The notes beneath the pieces were generated by a model. That model saw nothing but the letters and a program-made list of their open reading frames with translations, was not told the DNA's origin and ran no database searches. From NCBI GenBank assembly GCA_018676855.1, contig JABHDY010000003.1, forward strand, positions 633,907 to 697,906: a DNA stretch of 64,000 bases, given 5' to 3'. A program made the position numbers and the translations under genes. The DNA is from Candidatus Woesearchaeota archaeon (GTDB lineage Archaea; Nanobdellota; Nanobdellia; Woesearchaeales; GW2011-AR9). Shown piece by piece: positions 49,766-58,696 of this stretch (position 1 is the first letter of the stretch; every line of letters starts with the position of its first letter).

Positions 49766-51481
49766 TTATTTCTCAAACATATCCTTAACTTCCTCGGAAG
49801 TAGTTGCCTGTTCAGCTTTCTTATCATCTCTGAAGTGTAAGAATCGTGGAAATCGTAATGCTAGACCGGACGCACAACTATGGAACGGACTTTTGGTAAT
49901 CTCTGCTGCAAGAACTTCAACAATGATGGTTGGAGTGAACCATACGTCAGGTTCCATTTCTTTTTTTGCTATTACTCTTGCCGGTTTTATCTTAACTTTA
50001 TCTCCATCCAATTTTCCTGGAAGGGATGCAAGCATTTCATCAGTTAGTCCTGTTCCCAACTTACAGATGGTTTCAAACGTATCATTTTTTGTATTATACG
50101 TAGCACATAATAAAGCTCCATATGTTCCATGTCTTTTCCCTCTACCATAAAATGCGCCAATAACAACCAAATCAAACGTATCAATCATATCTTGAGAATA
50201 ATCTTTTTTCCATTTTATCCAATTCCATCCACGTGTTCCCGCTTGATACACGCCCTCAAGAGATTTTATCATGATACCCTCTTGTTTATCATCAAGCATC
50301 TCGCTAAAGAACTTTTTTAATTCTTCAACATCATCAGTTATGATTCTATCTGCTGTTGTAAGGTGTTTTCCTTTCTTCACAATTTTTTCTATTTGTTTAA
50401 TACGCTCTTTGTATGATTCGTTAAGATAGGACTTTCCATCAAGATATAATAATTCAAATATCTTGGCTTGAACTGGTATTTTTTTGATATATTCTTCAAT
50501 GTCATACTTCCGTCGTCGTTGCATCAAAGTCTGAAATGGTAAATGTTTTCCTTCTTTATCAATAGCGAGAATCTCAGCTTCAATAATGAATTCCTTTGCA
50601 TTAATCTGTTTTTGTATATATTCAACTAAATCTGGAAATTGGTCAGTAATATTTTCTAATCGGCGTGAGAATAACATGATCTCACCACTTTTCGTCTTAT
50701 GGGCCTGAACACGTTCACCATCATACTTACCTTCTGCTGCAAGCGTACCAGGAATCTTTTTAACAACTTCTTCCCATTCCTTCACACGTTGCGCTAACAT
50801 CATCTTTATCGGTCTGCTAACATGAACCTGAATCTTTTCTAATCCCTTTAAACCGTCTCTGGCAAGCGTTTCTGCAATGACACCAACATCTGGACAGATA
50901 TTATAAGCTCGTTCAAGATGTTCTTTATTCTTTTTTTCACCAGTAAATGCTATTGCTAACGAATCAATAACTGTCATATCTCCCGCACCCATACGTAATG
51001 TTCCAAGGACTATACGAGAGAGATATTTTGCACCCTTTGATGACGCTTTCTGAAGTACAGAAACAAGTAATTGCGTTTTTTTATCCTGTGAACCTGTTCC
51101 AGAAAGTTTTACAATTTTATGTAATGTGTCAAACAAATCATGTATTGTTAATTTTCCAATAGGAATAAGCGTTTGTGGTTTCTTTTGAAGGACTTTCTCT
51201 GCAGTTAATCCAACATCACCCTTTGAATGCATAATTTCTTTGACTTTTTTAATGGATATAGCGCCAGCAGATGCAATGGCTTTAAGAACGGTCTTTTCTG
51301 CTAATCCAAGAACTGCACTTTCAAATTCAGACGAAATTTGTCCTAGGGTTAAATATGAAACTAATGCAATATCATCTTTAGGAACTGTCTTAAAAAAATC
51401 TGAAAGAATTTCCCGCATTTGGTTTCCAGAGGATGTTTTTTCTAACTCTTCATACACATCTACAAGTTTATCAAAGTCCAT
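49766..51481 (-). CDS. lig: ATP-dependent DNA ligase (archaeal type)
   Basis: A 571-residue DNA ligase I-like enzyme that seals nicks in replication and repair. The N-terminal DNA-binding domain (about 1-215) precedes motif I AEGKYDGERVQ with the adenylated lysine. Motif III lies in EFIIEAEILAID, motif IV in EGIMIKS and motif V in WIKWKKDY, followed by an OB-fold domain ending at ITKSPFHSCASGLALRFPRF. The C-terminus is typical for archaea. It is convergent with the giant gene, 10 nt apart. Confidence 0.95.
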   Translation of the reverse strand: MDFDKLVDVYEELEKTSSGNQMREILSDFFKTVPKDDIALVSYLTLGQISSEFESAVLGLAEKTVLKAIASAGAISIKKVKEIMHSKGDVGLTAEKVLQKKPQTLIPIGKLTIHDLFDTLHKIVKLSGTGSQDKKTQLLVSVLQKASSKGAKYLSRIVLGTLRMGAGDMTVIDSLAIAFTGEKKNKEHLERAYNICPDVGVIAETLARDGLKGLEKIQVHVSRPIKMMLAQRVKEWEEVVKKIPGTLAAEGKYDGERVQAHKTKSGEIMLFSRRLENITDQFPDLVEYIQKQINAKEFIIEAEILAIDKEGKHLPFQTLMQRRRKYDIEEYIKKIPVQAKIFELLYLDGKSYLNESYKERIKQIEKIVKKGKHLTTADRIITDDVEELKKFFSEMLDDKQEGIMIKSLEGVYQAGTRGWNWIKWKKDYSQDMIDTFDLVVIGAFYGRGKRHGTYGALLCATYNTKNDTFETICKLGTGLTDEMLASLPGKLDGDKVKIKPARVIAKKEMEPDVWFTPTIIVEVLAAEITKSPFHSCASGLALRFPRFLHFRDDKKAEQATTSEEVKDMFEK

Positions 51482-51626
51482 AATCTAAATAGAATGTGTG
51501 AGTTTTTAAAGGTTATCGAAATTTAGTGCAACAAATTTCGATCCCGAAAATCACTATAGATTTTCGTTATTGTGCATAAAATCAAAAAGCAAATGTATAA
51601 ATACCTTCACATATATAGTAATCAAC

Positions 51627-52286
51627 ATGTCCACAAAAGAAAATCTCATTCATTTCTGGAAAGAGAAAAATATTGTGAATAATCCTCTTCTTATTGATGC
51701 GTTTAGGTCTGTTCCTCGTGAAATTTTTATTGCGCCAAATCTTTACCATCTGGCATATGTTGATAAGCCCCTTCCTACAATACGAAATCAGTCAATATCA
51801 CAACCAACAACAATAATGATTATGTTAGAAGCACTTGAAATTGAGATGGGACATAACGTGTTTGAGTTAGGTGCAGGCGTTGGATATCAAGCAGCATTAT
51901 TGTCAAAAGTTGTTGGTTCTGAAGGAAAGTGTACAACTACCGACATAATTCCAGAATTAATTCATGCAACAAACAAAAATCTTACAACACTAGGTATTAC
52001 AAATACAGATATTATTGAAATGGATGGTGGTGAGGGACATAATGAAAATGCTCCCTATGATAGGATTATAATTACTGCTGCATGTCCTGTTATTCCACAA
52101 CCATTAATTGATCAATTGAAAGAAGGTGGAATACTTATCGCTCCCGTTGGTAATCTACGAGGTCAAACAATTGTCAAAGGTATTAAAGAAAATGGTCGTT
52201 TAGAACTAGATTATCTTGGTCAGTTTGCGTTTGTTCCCCTTCGAGGTAAGTATGGGTTTAAAGAATTAGAAAATATTCACGAATAA
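51627..52286 (+). CDS. pcm: protein-L-isoaspartate O-methyltransferase
   Basis: A 219-residue SAM-dependent repair enzyme. VPREIFI at the N-terminus, the ISQPTT loop, VFELGAGVGYQAALLSK (SAM site), YDRIIITAACPVIPQPLIDQL and LIAPVGNLRGQ are diagnostic. It methylates isoaspartyl residues in aged proteins. The start at 51627 follows a TATAAATA box near 51596 (leaderless). The longer frame from 51570 would read across the promoter. Confidence 0.93.
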   Translation: MSTKENLIHFWKEKNIVNNPLLIDAFRSVPREIFIAPNLYHLAYVDKPLPTIRNQSISQPTTIMIMLEALEIEMGHNVFELGAGVGYQAALLSKVVGSEGKCTTTDIIPELIHATNKNLTTLGITNTDIIEMDGGEGHNENAPYDRIIITAACPVIPQPLIDQLKEGGILIAPVGNLRGQTIVKGIKENGRLELDYLGQFAFVPLRGKYGFKELENIHE

Positions 52287-52862
52287 TTACACACGTTCCA
52301 TCTGCTCTATCATTCTTATAAGATTATCAAACGAAAATTCTTTTAATGGAATAACTCTAAAATGTTCTTGGTTCTTAGGACTATACAACCTTTTAGATTG
52401 TTCCATTGCAGTAATCAATTCCTGCTTTGAAATAATACCATAAAATTTTGTAAATCCGTCAGTATGATTACATACAATATGGTGGTCCGCAATTTTATCT
52501 TGTTCTTCCCTGAAACGGTCATCTGGGTATGCAACAGATCGCCATCGTTCAAGTGATTCAGGTGCGACACTTCGTAAACCAATCGTAACTTCCTGGCTAT
52601 CAATTTTTACTGTAAAGTCTGCTCCTGCACCTTGTGAATCCCCAAAATATAATCCTCGGTTTCTGAACCATATGCCCTTCTTAATAAGTACTTGTTTGAA
52701 CGCTTCTTCTGTTGTCCAACAATGGACAAAATTTTGAATCTTGACATCAACATTTCTGCCCTGTTTTCCCCATCCTTCAACTTCAATCTTTTGTTCTGCC
52801 TGTTTCTGGAAGAATGTTAAGAGGTCTTGCGGTACGTGATGTTCAATAAATGGGTCGTTCAT
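52287..52862 (-). CDS. putative restriction endonuclease paired with the methyltransferase
   Basis: A 191-residue protein without a recognisable named family. GAGADFTVKIDSQEVTIGLRS (residues 78-98) has the spacing of a PD-(D/E)XK nuclease core but with non-canonical residues, so nuclease activity is only suggested. A Trp/His-rich N-terminal half (KIQNFVHCWTTEEAFKQVL) may bind DNA. The ATGA overlap with the DNA methyltransferase gene is the main argument for calling it the cognate endonuclease. Confidence 0.5.
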   Translation of the reverse strand: MNDPFIEHHVPQDLLTFFQKQAEQKIEVEGWGKQGRNVDVKIQNFVHCWTTEEAFKQVLIKKGIWFRNRGLYFGDSQGAGADFTVKIDSQEVTIGLRSVAPESLERWRSVAYPDDRFREEQDKIADHHIVCNHTDGFTKFYGIISKQELITAMEQSKRLYSPKNQEHFRVIPLKEFSFDNLIRMIEQMERV

Positions 52863-53728
52863 TTGTTAACCTCATCAATCTTTACCTCTTCAATTTTCTT
52901 AAATATCAAACAATAATGGTGGTGTACATTAGGAACAAAACTGTACTTGTATCCATACGGAAATAATGTTTTATTATCTTGACACCATATTCTTTCACCA
53001 CGTAACTGGTAATGTTTGGCCATCTCCCTTGCGAAATCCCATGCAAGCATTTTATATTCACCCTTATGCATATAATTTTGTAATATAACTGCAAGGTATG
53101 CACCATCTTTAACGTACGGTTTTAACTTTACAAAAATGGATGTAAGTTTTATCAGAAAATCGTCATAGTCCTTTGCATTTCCTAAATCTTCTGGATCATC
53201 ACTATATTTTGTATCAAGACCTTTATTCTCTCTTTCTTTTGCTGCAAGACCTTTCTTGTTAAGCATTGGTCCGTAGGGGGGAGAAGTCATAACAAGATCT
53301 ATTTGTGGTAAGGCATATTGTTGCCATATATAATCTAAGCTTGAAGAGTTTCCTTCAAGAACAAGTTGTTTACATGGTTTCTCAACTCCTCTATCTGTAA
53401 GTTGTGTCTGGCCCTCAACCCGTGTTATTCGCTCTTTTGCAATGTCTGCATACTTCTTTTGAAGTTCAATGCCGATACCGTTTCGTTGTGTATTATAACA
53501 CGCAACAAGTGTACTTCCCGTTCCAAGGAACGGATCAAACACTACTGCATCACGTTTTGTGAAGAACTTAATAAAATCTTCAATGAGGTTCTCTGGATAT
53601 TTTGCTGGGTGAAGCATCTCATCTTTTTTTCTTGGTGGCGGATTATGAACAAACCATGTTTTGGTAAAAGGTAACCATTCTTTTGCAGTAAGTTCGTTTA
53701 ATCTATTATACGGAGAAACTTCAGCCAT
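52859..53728 (-). CDS. DNA methyltransferase (N4-cytosine or N6-adenine type)
   Basis: The protein has 289 residues. Motif X-like HPAKYPENLIEDFI (40-53) and motif I FDPFLGTGST (64-73) come before motif IV TSPPYG (148-153), so the SAM-binding half precedes the catalytic half. This is the reverse of the beta-class order that is common in N4/N6 methylases. TSPPY suggests N4-cytosine as the target amino group; N6-adenine cannot be excluded. The target sequence is unknown. It is the first gene of a two-gene unit with the putative endonuclease, so a type II restriction-modification system is likely. Confidence 0.85.
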   Translation of the reverse strand: MAEVSPYNRLNELTAKEWLPFTKTWFVHNPPPRKKDEMLHPAKYPENLIEDFIKFFTKRDAVVFDPFLGTGSTLVACYNTQRNGIGIELQKKYADIAKERITRVEGQTQLTDRGVEKPCKQLVLEGNSSSLDYIWQQYALPQIDLVMTSPPYGPMLNKKGLAAKERENKGLDTKYSDDPEDLGNAKDYDDFLIKLTSIFVKLKPYVKDGAYLAVILQNYMHKGEYKMLAWDFAREMAKHYQLRGERIWCQDNKTLFPYGYKYSFVPNVHHHYCLIFKKIEEVKIDEVNK

Positions 53729-53806
53729 CTAATAAATAATGAATTGATGTATATAAAATTATAGGAATGTGAGAATATAATTAAAAAAAATAAAATAAAA
53801 AAATGT

Positions 53807-54256
53807 TTATCTTTTTCTTTTCTTAGCAGGTTTCTTTTTAGCCGCTTTTCTTTTAACTGTTTTTTTCTTTACAACTTTCTTCTTAACCGCCTTTTTCTTA
53901 GCAGGTTTCTTTTTAGTTGCTTTTTTCTTCACAGCTTTCTTTTTAACAGTTTTTTTCTTTGCAACTTTTCGTTTAGCAACCTTTTTCTTGACTGCCTTCT
54001 TCTTAACTGCTTTCTTTTTTCCACGTTTCCTGCCACGAGCCATTTTTGCTCGACAAACATTTCCCTTCTTATCGATGAAGTATAGATAGCCGCTTTCTTT
54101 CTTTACACCAACTTTTGCAACAACCTGTTTCTTCGCTCGTCCCTTTTTTCTTCCTGCTCTGCTCATTTGAGCTCGAGAGACGTTTCCGTTTTTATCGATA
54201 AAATAGAGATAACCGCTTTCCTTCTTAACTCCAACTTTTGCTACAACTTGTGCCAT
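53807..54256 (-). CDS. histone H1-like basic protein with duplicated small domain
   Basis: The protein has 149 residues from the ATG at 54256, which has GAGGTGG upstream. Two near-identical copies of a 36-residue domain (residues 3-39 and 44-79), each with QVVAKVGVKKESGYLYFIDK then GNVxRAxMxR, are followed by an 70-residue tail of Lys/Ala/Val/Thr in KKAVKKKAVKKK-like repeats. The tail resembles eukaryotic H1 and bacterial HC-type DNA-compacting tails. It likely binds DNA non-specifically. The small domain is found in archaeal and some bacterial proteins, function unknown. Monocistronic, with the promoter in the 117-bp spacer. Confidence 0.8.
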   Translation of the reverse strand: MAQVVAKVGVKKESGYLYFIDKNGNVSRAQMSRAGRKKGRAKKQVVAKVGVKKESGYLYFIDKKGNVCRAKMARGRKRGKKKAVKKKAVKKKVAKRKVAKKKTVKKKAVKKKATKKKPAKKKAVKKKVVKKKTVKRKAAKKKPAKKRKR

Positions 54257-54372
54257 AGTCATCCCACCTCTTTATTTTTGTTTTTTAAGTTTGAAAACTT
54301 GTGGTTTTCTGGTCGTAAAGAAACAACATAAGTATTTAAACCTTTCTTTTTCTTCGTCGAGAATAGTGCCCA

Positions 54373-55116
54373 TTATCCTCTATTAAGAATACTATCTTTA
54401 CTCAGAATTGTGTTTGCGTGTAAAGAATCATTGAGGTTAAGAACACTTTTCTGGAACATATTATGGTCGTCAAAACCTATCCTTGGACATGCAGTATTGA
54501 CCCATATATCAATAAATGGGAAGTTTTCAAGCTGGTCAAATGAAATATTGTTGTCAATAAAGTAGTAGAGTTTCTTGTCAGGGTATGTCTTTTCCAATTC
54601 TAAAGAGTGTTTGTACTGTTCCTGGCCCGGTTTTATGGTTATAATAACGCCGATCTTTGTTGCAGATATGAATTTTATCAATGATCCTTTGTATTTCTTA
54701 AGATTTTTAATTATATCATTAGTCGTGAGAATGGTCATTGTCTTTGCAATAGGGTCATTACATACAACTTCAATAGTTTTTTTGTTATCCTTTTGAGCAT
54801 AGACAAGTGCAAGTGGATGAAATTTGCCATCACCAATGTAGAGGTAACAATCAACATCTTCTTCAGTATTAAGTGAATCCTTGTAACAATCACATCCAAG
54901 TAATTGTTTTTGACATTGTGCTCTCTTTGGTTGTGATGAGATTATTGTAATTCCTAGATCTTCTAACTGCTTCTCTATAGTCTGAAGATTGTTACAGAAT
55001 TGAACAGATGCATAAAGAGCAATCTTAGTATATTTCTTCTCTTTAAGATAATCACATGTTTCTTTAGACAATTCTATATCCTTTTCATACGGTGCTTCTA
55101 CAAAGAGTGTTTCCAT
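54373..55116 (-). CDS. dph2: diphthamide synthase Dph2, C-terminal part (split gene)
   Basis: The protein has 247 residues and covers the middle and C-terminal domains of Dph2. LGCDCYKDS holds the second, and NTACPRIGFDDH the third, of the three Cys that bind the radical 4Fe-4S cluster. YIGDGKFHPLALV, NDPIAKTM and ITIKPGQEQ are family stretches. The ATG at 55116 shares its A with the TAA stop of the N-terminal part (TAATG), so ribosomes can reinitiate. Together the two parts equal a normal Dph2 with no lost sequence. Dph2 transfers the 3-amino-3-carboxypropyl group to a histidine of elongation factor 2. Confidence 0.87.
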   Translation of the reverse strand: METLFVEAPYEKDIELSKETCDYLKEKKYTKIALYASVQFCNNLQTIEKQLEDLGITIISSQPKRAQCQKQLLGCDCYKDSLNTEEDVDCYLYIGDGKFHPLALVYAQKDNKKTIEVVCNDPIAKTMTILTTNDIIKNLKKYKGSLIKFISATKIGVIITIKPGQEQYKHSLELEKTYPDKKLYYFIDNNISFDQLENFPFIDIWVNTACPRIGFDDHNMFQKSVLNLNDSLHANTILSKDSILNRG

Positions 55117-55379
55117 TACCAACCATCCTCTCTCTGAAATTTGTTATGACCCCAACTAATGAGAAGATCAACATGTAAGTTTTTCAAGCCAAGGGGAACG
55201 TCACACGCACCAAAATTGCTTCCTAACCATATGAGTACACGAGCTCCCGTTTCCTTCACGATAGACTCTTCAATAACGTCTGCCTTAGGCTTCATACCAT
55301 CAGGTAACTGGATGCAAACAGTCTTTGCATTTGATTCTTTAATCTTTGCAATTACTCTTTCTAATTCTAAATTGTACAT
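55116..55379 (-). CDS. dph2: diphthamide synthase Dph2, N-terminal part (split gene)
   Basis: An 87-residue fragment matching the start of Dph2: KTVCIQLPDGMKPKAD, then SNFGACDVPLG with Cys59 (first cluster ligand, the same number as in archaeal homologues), then VDLLISWGHNKFQ. It stops just before the segment that continues as TLFVEAP in the next frame. No residues are missing, only the frame changes. It is either a true two-subunit Dph2 or a frameshift. Confidence 0.85.
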   Translation of the reverse strand: MYNLELERVIAKIKESNAKTVCIQLPDGMKPKADVIEESIVKETGARVLIWLGSNFGACDVPLGLKNLHVDLLISWGHNKFQREDGW

Positions 55380-55434
55380 GGTAGTGTATTTTGTATGGTT
55401 TTTTATATATATTTCCGTGTATATATTTGAGAAA

Positions 55435-55953
55435 TTAAAATTTACTTTTATTGACGCCTAGCCAGTATCCAATATGGTTCACAGCTATGTGAAGAAGAGG
55501 ACTTCCAACAACTAGTACAAGCATAACTTCTGCTTTTGGCACGTACATAAAGAACGAGAATAATAATCCACCAATAACGAAATCTAATTGGTCAAACGGA
55601 ATCCATTTCTCACCAGGTGGGATGTTTGCTTTTCTTTTATAGTAACTTTCTATAAGGTCTCCTATGATGGCTCCAAATCCGAGAAGAAATCCTAACCAAA
55701 CTGAAAAATGGGCATAATCAATAATTGCTAATTCTGTAAATCCTGCATTGAACGCTATTTTCTGTAACCAGAATATTAACATACCTATCAATGGTGCAAT
55801 GATAAGTCCTCGCCACGTTTTGTTCTTTCCAAATAGTTTCTCACTGATAGAAATGTTAAAGAAAGGTAATTTCTTGAATAATACTGGTGCCATATTGGCA
55901 ATATATGCTGGCAAAAAGAAATACAAGCTCTTTAAGATAAGTGTCCAGACCAT
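55435..55953 (-). CDS. carS: CDP-archaeol synthase
   Basis: A 172-residue integral membrane enzyme with five hydrophobic segments. NKTWRGLI, GFGAIIGDLIESYYKRKANI and PPGEKWIPFDQLDFVIGG are the CarS catalytic signatures. It activates unsaturated archaeol phosphate with CTP for polar head-group addition. Its presence suggests that this archaeon can run at least part of its own ether-lipid synthesis, although many DPANN lack such genes. Confidence 0.92.
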   Translation of the reverse strand: MVWTLILKSLYFFLPAYIANMAPVLFKKLPFFNISISEKLFGKNKTWRGLIIAPLIGMLIFWLQKIAFNAGFTELAIIDYAHFSVWLGFLLGFGAIIGDLIESYYKRKANIPPGEKWIPFDQLDFVIGGLLFSFFMYVPKAEVMLVLVVGSPLLHIAVNHIGYWLGVNKSKF

Positions 55954-56084
55954 ACTAAAAAGGAAATCATTCCATTATTTAAAAGTGTTTATTTGATAAT
56001 CATTCCACATTATTCTCCTCCAATATATATTCTCTAGAACTAAAATATATTTAAACGAACGGAATTTCTGTAATGAACAGGAAA

Positions 56085-56130
56085 ACACTATATCTGTTGG
56101 AATGTTTATCTTCAACACTACATATAGTGT
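56085..56130 (+). promoter_or_regulatory. pair of NrdR boxes upstream of nrdR
   Basis: ACACTACATATAGTGT at 56115-56130 differs at one base from the NrdR consensus ACACWATATATWGTGT. A degenerate partner begins ACACTATAT at 56085, 30 bp upstream, which puts both on the same face of the helix as in bacteria. They lie downstream of AT-rich AATATATTTAAA (about 56043-56054), the likely TATA element, so bound NrdR would block initiation. Confidence 0.72.
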
Positions 56131-56160
56131 TTTACTACAGTTGAATAAAAAAGAGGTGTA

Positions 56161-56595
56161 ATGATGTTTTGTCCTTTTTGCTCACATGAAGATACAAAAG
56201 TATTGGAAAGTCGTGTACTAGACAGTTCTATGAGACGTCGTCGTGAATGTATTAAGTGTAAGAACAGATTTACAACGTATGAAAAAGCAGACTTTCAATT
56301 AACAGTTCTTAAAAAAAGTGGAAAAATACAGCCTTTTGATTCTAATAAAATTCTACAGAGCATTCAAAGAGCATTAGGAAAAGTTGACGATACAATCATA
56401 AACTCACTTTCATTAAAAGTAGAGAGAAAAGTTCTCAAAAAGAAAACAAATCCCGTTCCTACATCATATATCGGAAAATGTGTCTTAACAGAGTTAAGAA
56501 AAATGAATAAGATTGCGTACTTAAGATTTGCGTCAGTTCATAAAGAAATTGAAGATCCAAAAATGTTTGAAAAAGAGTTACAGACAGTAGTATAA
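56161..56595 (+). CDS. nrdR: transcriptional repressor NrdR
   Basis: The protein has 144 residues. The N-terminal zinc ribbon (CPFC ... CIKC) includes ESRVLDSSMRRRRECI, which contacts DNA. An ATP-cone domain follows (about 48-138, VLKKSGKIQPFDSNKI). NrdR represses ribonucleotide reductase genes when it binds ATP plus dATP. AGAGGTG (56151-56157) is the Shine-Dalgarno; the start is the ATG at 56161 or 56164. It heads the reductase unit, with nrdJ 22 nt after its stop. NrdR is a bacterial regulator found in only some archaea. Confidence 0.94.
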   Translation: MMFCPFCSHEDTKVLESRVLDSSMRRRRECIKCKNRFTTYEKADFQLTVLKKSGKIQPFDSNKILQSIQRALGKVDDTIINSLSLKVERKVLKKKTNPVPTSYIGKCVLTELRKMNKIAYLRFASVHKEIEDPKMFEKELQTVV

Positions 56596-56617
56596 TAATA
56601 AAAGAAGGTGGTTACAG

Positions 56618-58630
56618 ATGGATAATAATGATTTATACGAAAAACAACGAGAAATTATGGAAGGAAGGACAACAGACCTTCCTTTTAGTTTGAATGCTCT
56701 TCAAGTAGTGGCAAAAAGGTACCTTGTCAGAGATGAAGAGGGTAATATTACAGAAAGTCCAGAAGAAATGTTTGAACGTGTTTCGAAAGCGTTAGCAGAC
56801 GTTGAACTTCGTTACGGAAAAAGTCAGGAGGAAGTTGAAAAAGTTAGATCACAATTTTTTGATGTCCTTACAAGTTTTACGTTCTCACCAGCTGGAAGGA
56901 CACTTGCAAATGCTGGTGGTCCAACACGACTTGTATCAAACTGTATTGTTCTTAATATTCAAGATAGTATGGAGTCCATTTTTCAAACACTTAAAGATGC
57001 TTCATTGTTACAACAAGCAGGTTCTGGGTTAGGATTTCCTTTACATCTTATGCGACCTGCTGGGTATAGAACCATTAAGTCAAGAGGAATGGCGTCAGGG
57101 CCAGTAAGTTTCTTACGTGTATTTAATTCTGCATTTGGTGTTATTAAACAACAAAACAGACATGGTGCAAATATGGCAGTAATGCGTGTTGATCATCCAG
57201 ACATACTTGAATTTGTTCACAGTAAAAAAATTGAAGGTGATATTCGCAACTTTAATGTTTCTGTTGGTTTAACAAGTGAGTTTATGCAACAAGTTAAATG
57301 GAACAGTTCAGAACCATGGTACTGTAATTGGAATGGTACGAAGATGAAACCAAGACGAGTTGTACGAAACGATAATTTTAGTTTTGTCAGTGCAGAAGAA
57401 GTAACGATGACTGCTCGTGAACTATTTCAAGAGATTATTGAATGTGCATGGAAAAATGGTGAACCTGGCTGTGTTTTCCTTGATACGGTGAATGATTCAA
57501 ACCCTATCCCAGAATTAGGAAGACTAGAGGCCTGCAATCCATGCGGCGAACAATTCCTTCATGATGGTGATGTATGCAATCTCGGTTCCATAAATCTTGA
57601 AAAATTTGCAAAAGACGATGGAAATATTGATTATGAAAAGTTACGAAACGTAACACGGATAGCAACACGAATGTTAGACAATGTTATTGACCTTTCAGAC
57701 TTTCCAGTAGAAAAAATCAATAATGTTTTTCGTGGAAATAGGCGTATCGGTCTAGGTATCATGGGGTTTGCAGATCTTTTATACAAAATACGTGTTCCAT
57801 ACAATTCAATGGAAGGTTTTGACATTGCAGAAAAAATCATGGGATGTATTCAACGATCTTCACATGAAATGTCACATGAATTGGCTGAAGAGAAAGGGAT
57901 GTTTCCAAATTGGGAAAAGAGTGTCTATAAACAACGTGGAATTTCAATGCGTAACGCTGCCCTAACAAACATTGCGCCTACGGGAACCATCAGTATGGTA
58001 TATGATGTTTCTGGCGGTGTTGAACCATACTTTGCACTTGCGTACCACTATCAAAACATTCTTGGTGGAGATGTTGAACTGTATTATATGAATAAACATC
58101 TTAGAGCTGAGCTGGAACGATTAGGGTTGTATACTGAAGACATAATGGAACGTATTTCAAACGAAGGAACTTTACAAAACATTCCTGAGATTCCTGAAGA
58201 AACAAAAAGGATATTTGTAACGTCTATGGACATTTCTGCTGCAGATCATACACGGATGCAAGCAGCGTTCCAACGACATATTGATAATGCTATCTCTAAA
58301 ACGATAAATTTTCCAAATGGAGCAACACAAGAAGATGTCCTTCAAGGATATATCCTTGCGTGGGAATTAGGATGTAAGGGATGTACAGTGTATCGTGACG
58401 GAAGTAGAAATGAACAAATTCTTAACATTAAGAAAACTGAAGATGCAAAGCAAGGTACTAATGGCAAGGATGAAAATGAAATGGTTGTTGTAACAGAACA
58501 GAATGATGATCCTCACGGAAAACATGAAGTGATAAAGTCTGGCAAATGTCCTGATTGTGAAGCGCCATTGACAATTTCGGAAGGATGTTATACATGTGTT
58601 CAATGTGGTTCATCGGCATGTAGTATTTAG
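56618..58630 (+). CDS. nrdJ: class II (B12-dependent) ribonucleotide reductase, no ATP cone, with Cys tail
   Basis: The protein has 670 residues. The ten-stranded barrel holds C109 (SNCIV), the active-site N307-x-C309-x-E311 (NPCGE) and C320 (CNLGSINL). APTGTISM is the phosphate site. There is no N-terminal ATP-cone; the protein starts directly at the segment LPFSLNALQVVAKRYLVRDE. The C-terminus has Cys 644, 647, 657, 660, 663 and 668, a zinc-finger/redox tail typical of class II enzymes. It makes dNDP or dNTP using adenosylcobalamin. The upstream AAGGTGG is its Shine-Dalgarno. Confidence 0.93.
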   Translation: MDNNDLYEKQREIMEGRTTDLPFSLNALQVVAKRYLVRDEEGNITESPEEMFERVSKALADVELRYGKSQEEVEKVRSQFFDVLTSFTFSPAGRTLANAGGPTRLVSNCIVLNIQDSMESIFQTLKDASLLQQAGSGLGFPLHLMRPAGYRTIKSRGMASGPVSFLRVFNSAFGVIKQQNRHGANMAVMRVDHPDILEFVHSKKIEGDIRNFNVSVGLTSEFMQQVKWNSSEPWYCNWNGTKMKPRRVVRNDNFSFVSAEEVTMTARELFQEIIECAWKNGEPGCVFLDTVNDSNPIPELGRLEACNPCGEQFLHDGDVCNLGSINLEKFAKDDGNIDYEKLRNVTRIATRMLDNVIDLSDFPVEKINNVFRGNRRIGLGIMGFADLLYKIRVPYNSMEGFDIAEKIMGCIQRSSHEMSHELAEEKGMFPNWEKSVYKQRGISMRNAALTNIAPTGTISMVYDVSGGVEPYFALAYHYQNILGGDVELYYMNKHLRAELERLGLYTEDIMERISNEGTLQNIPEIPEETKRIFVTSMDISAADHTRMQAAFQRHIDNAISKTINFPNGATQEDVLQGYILAWELGCKGCTVYRDGSRNEQILNIKKTEDAKQGTNGKDENEMVVVTEQNDDPHGKHEVIKSGKCPDCEAPLTISEGCYTCVQCGSSACSI

Positions 58631-58696
58631 AGATAATATTAACAAGTTGAGACCCAACGGAAACAATTAAAAGCTTTACTACCTTTTACATTACTA

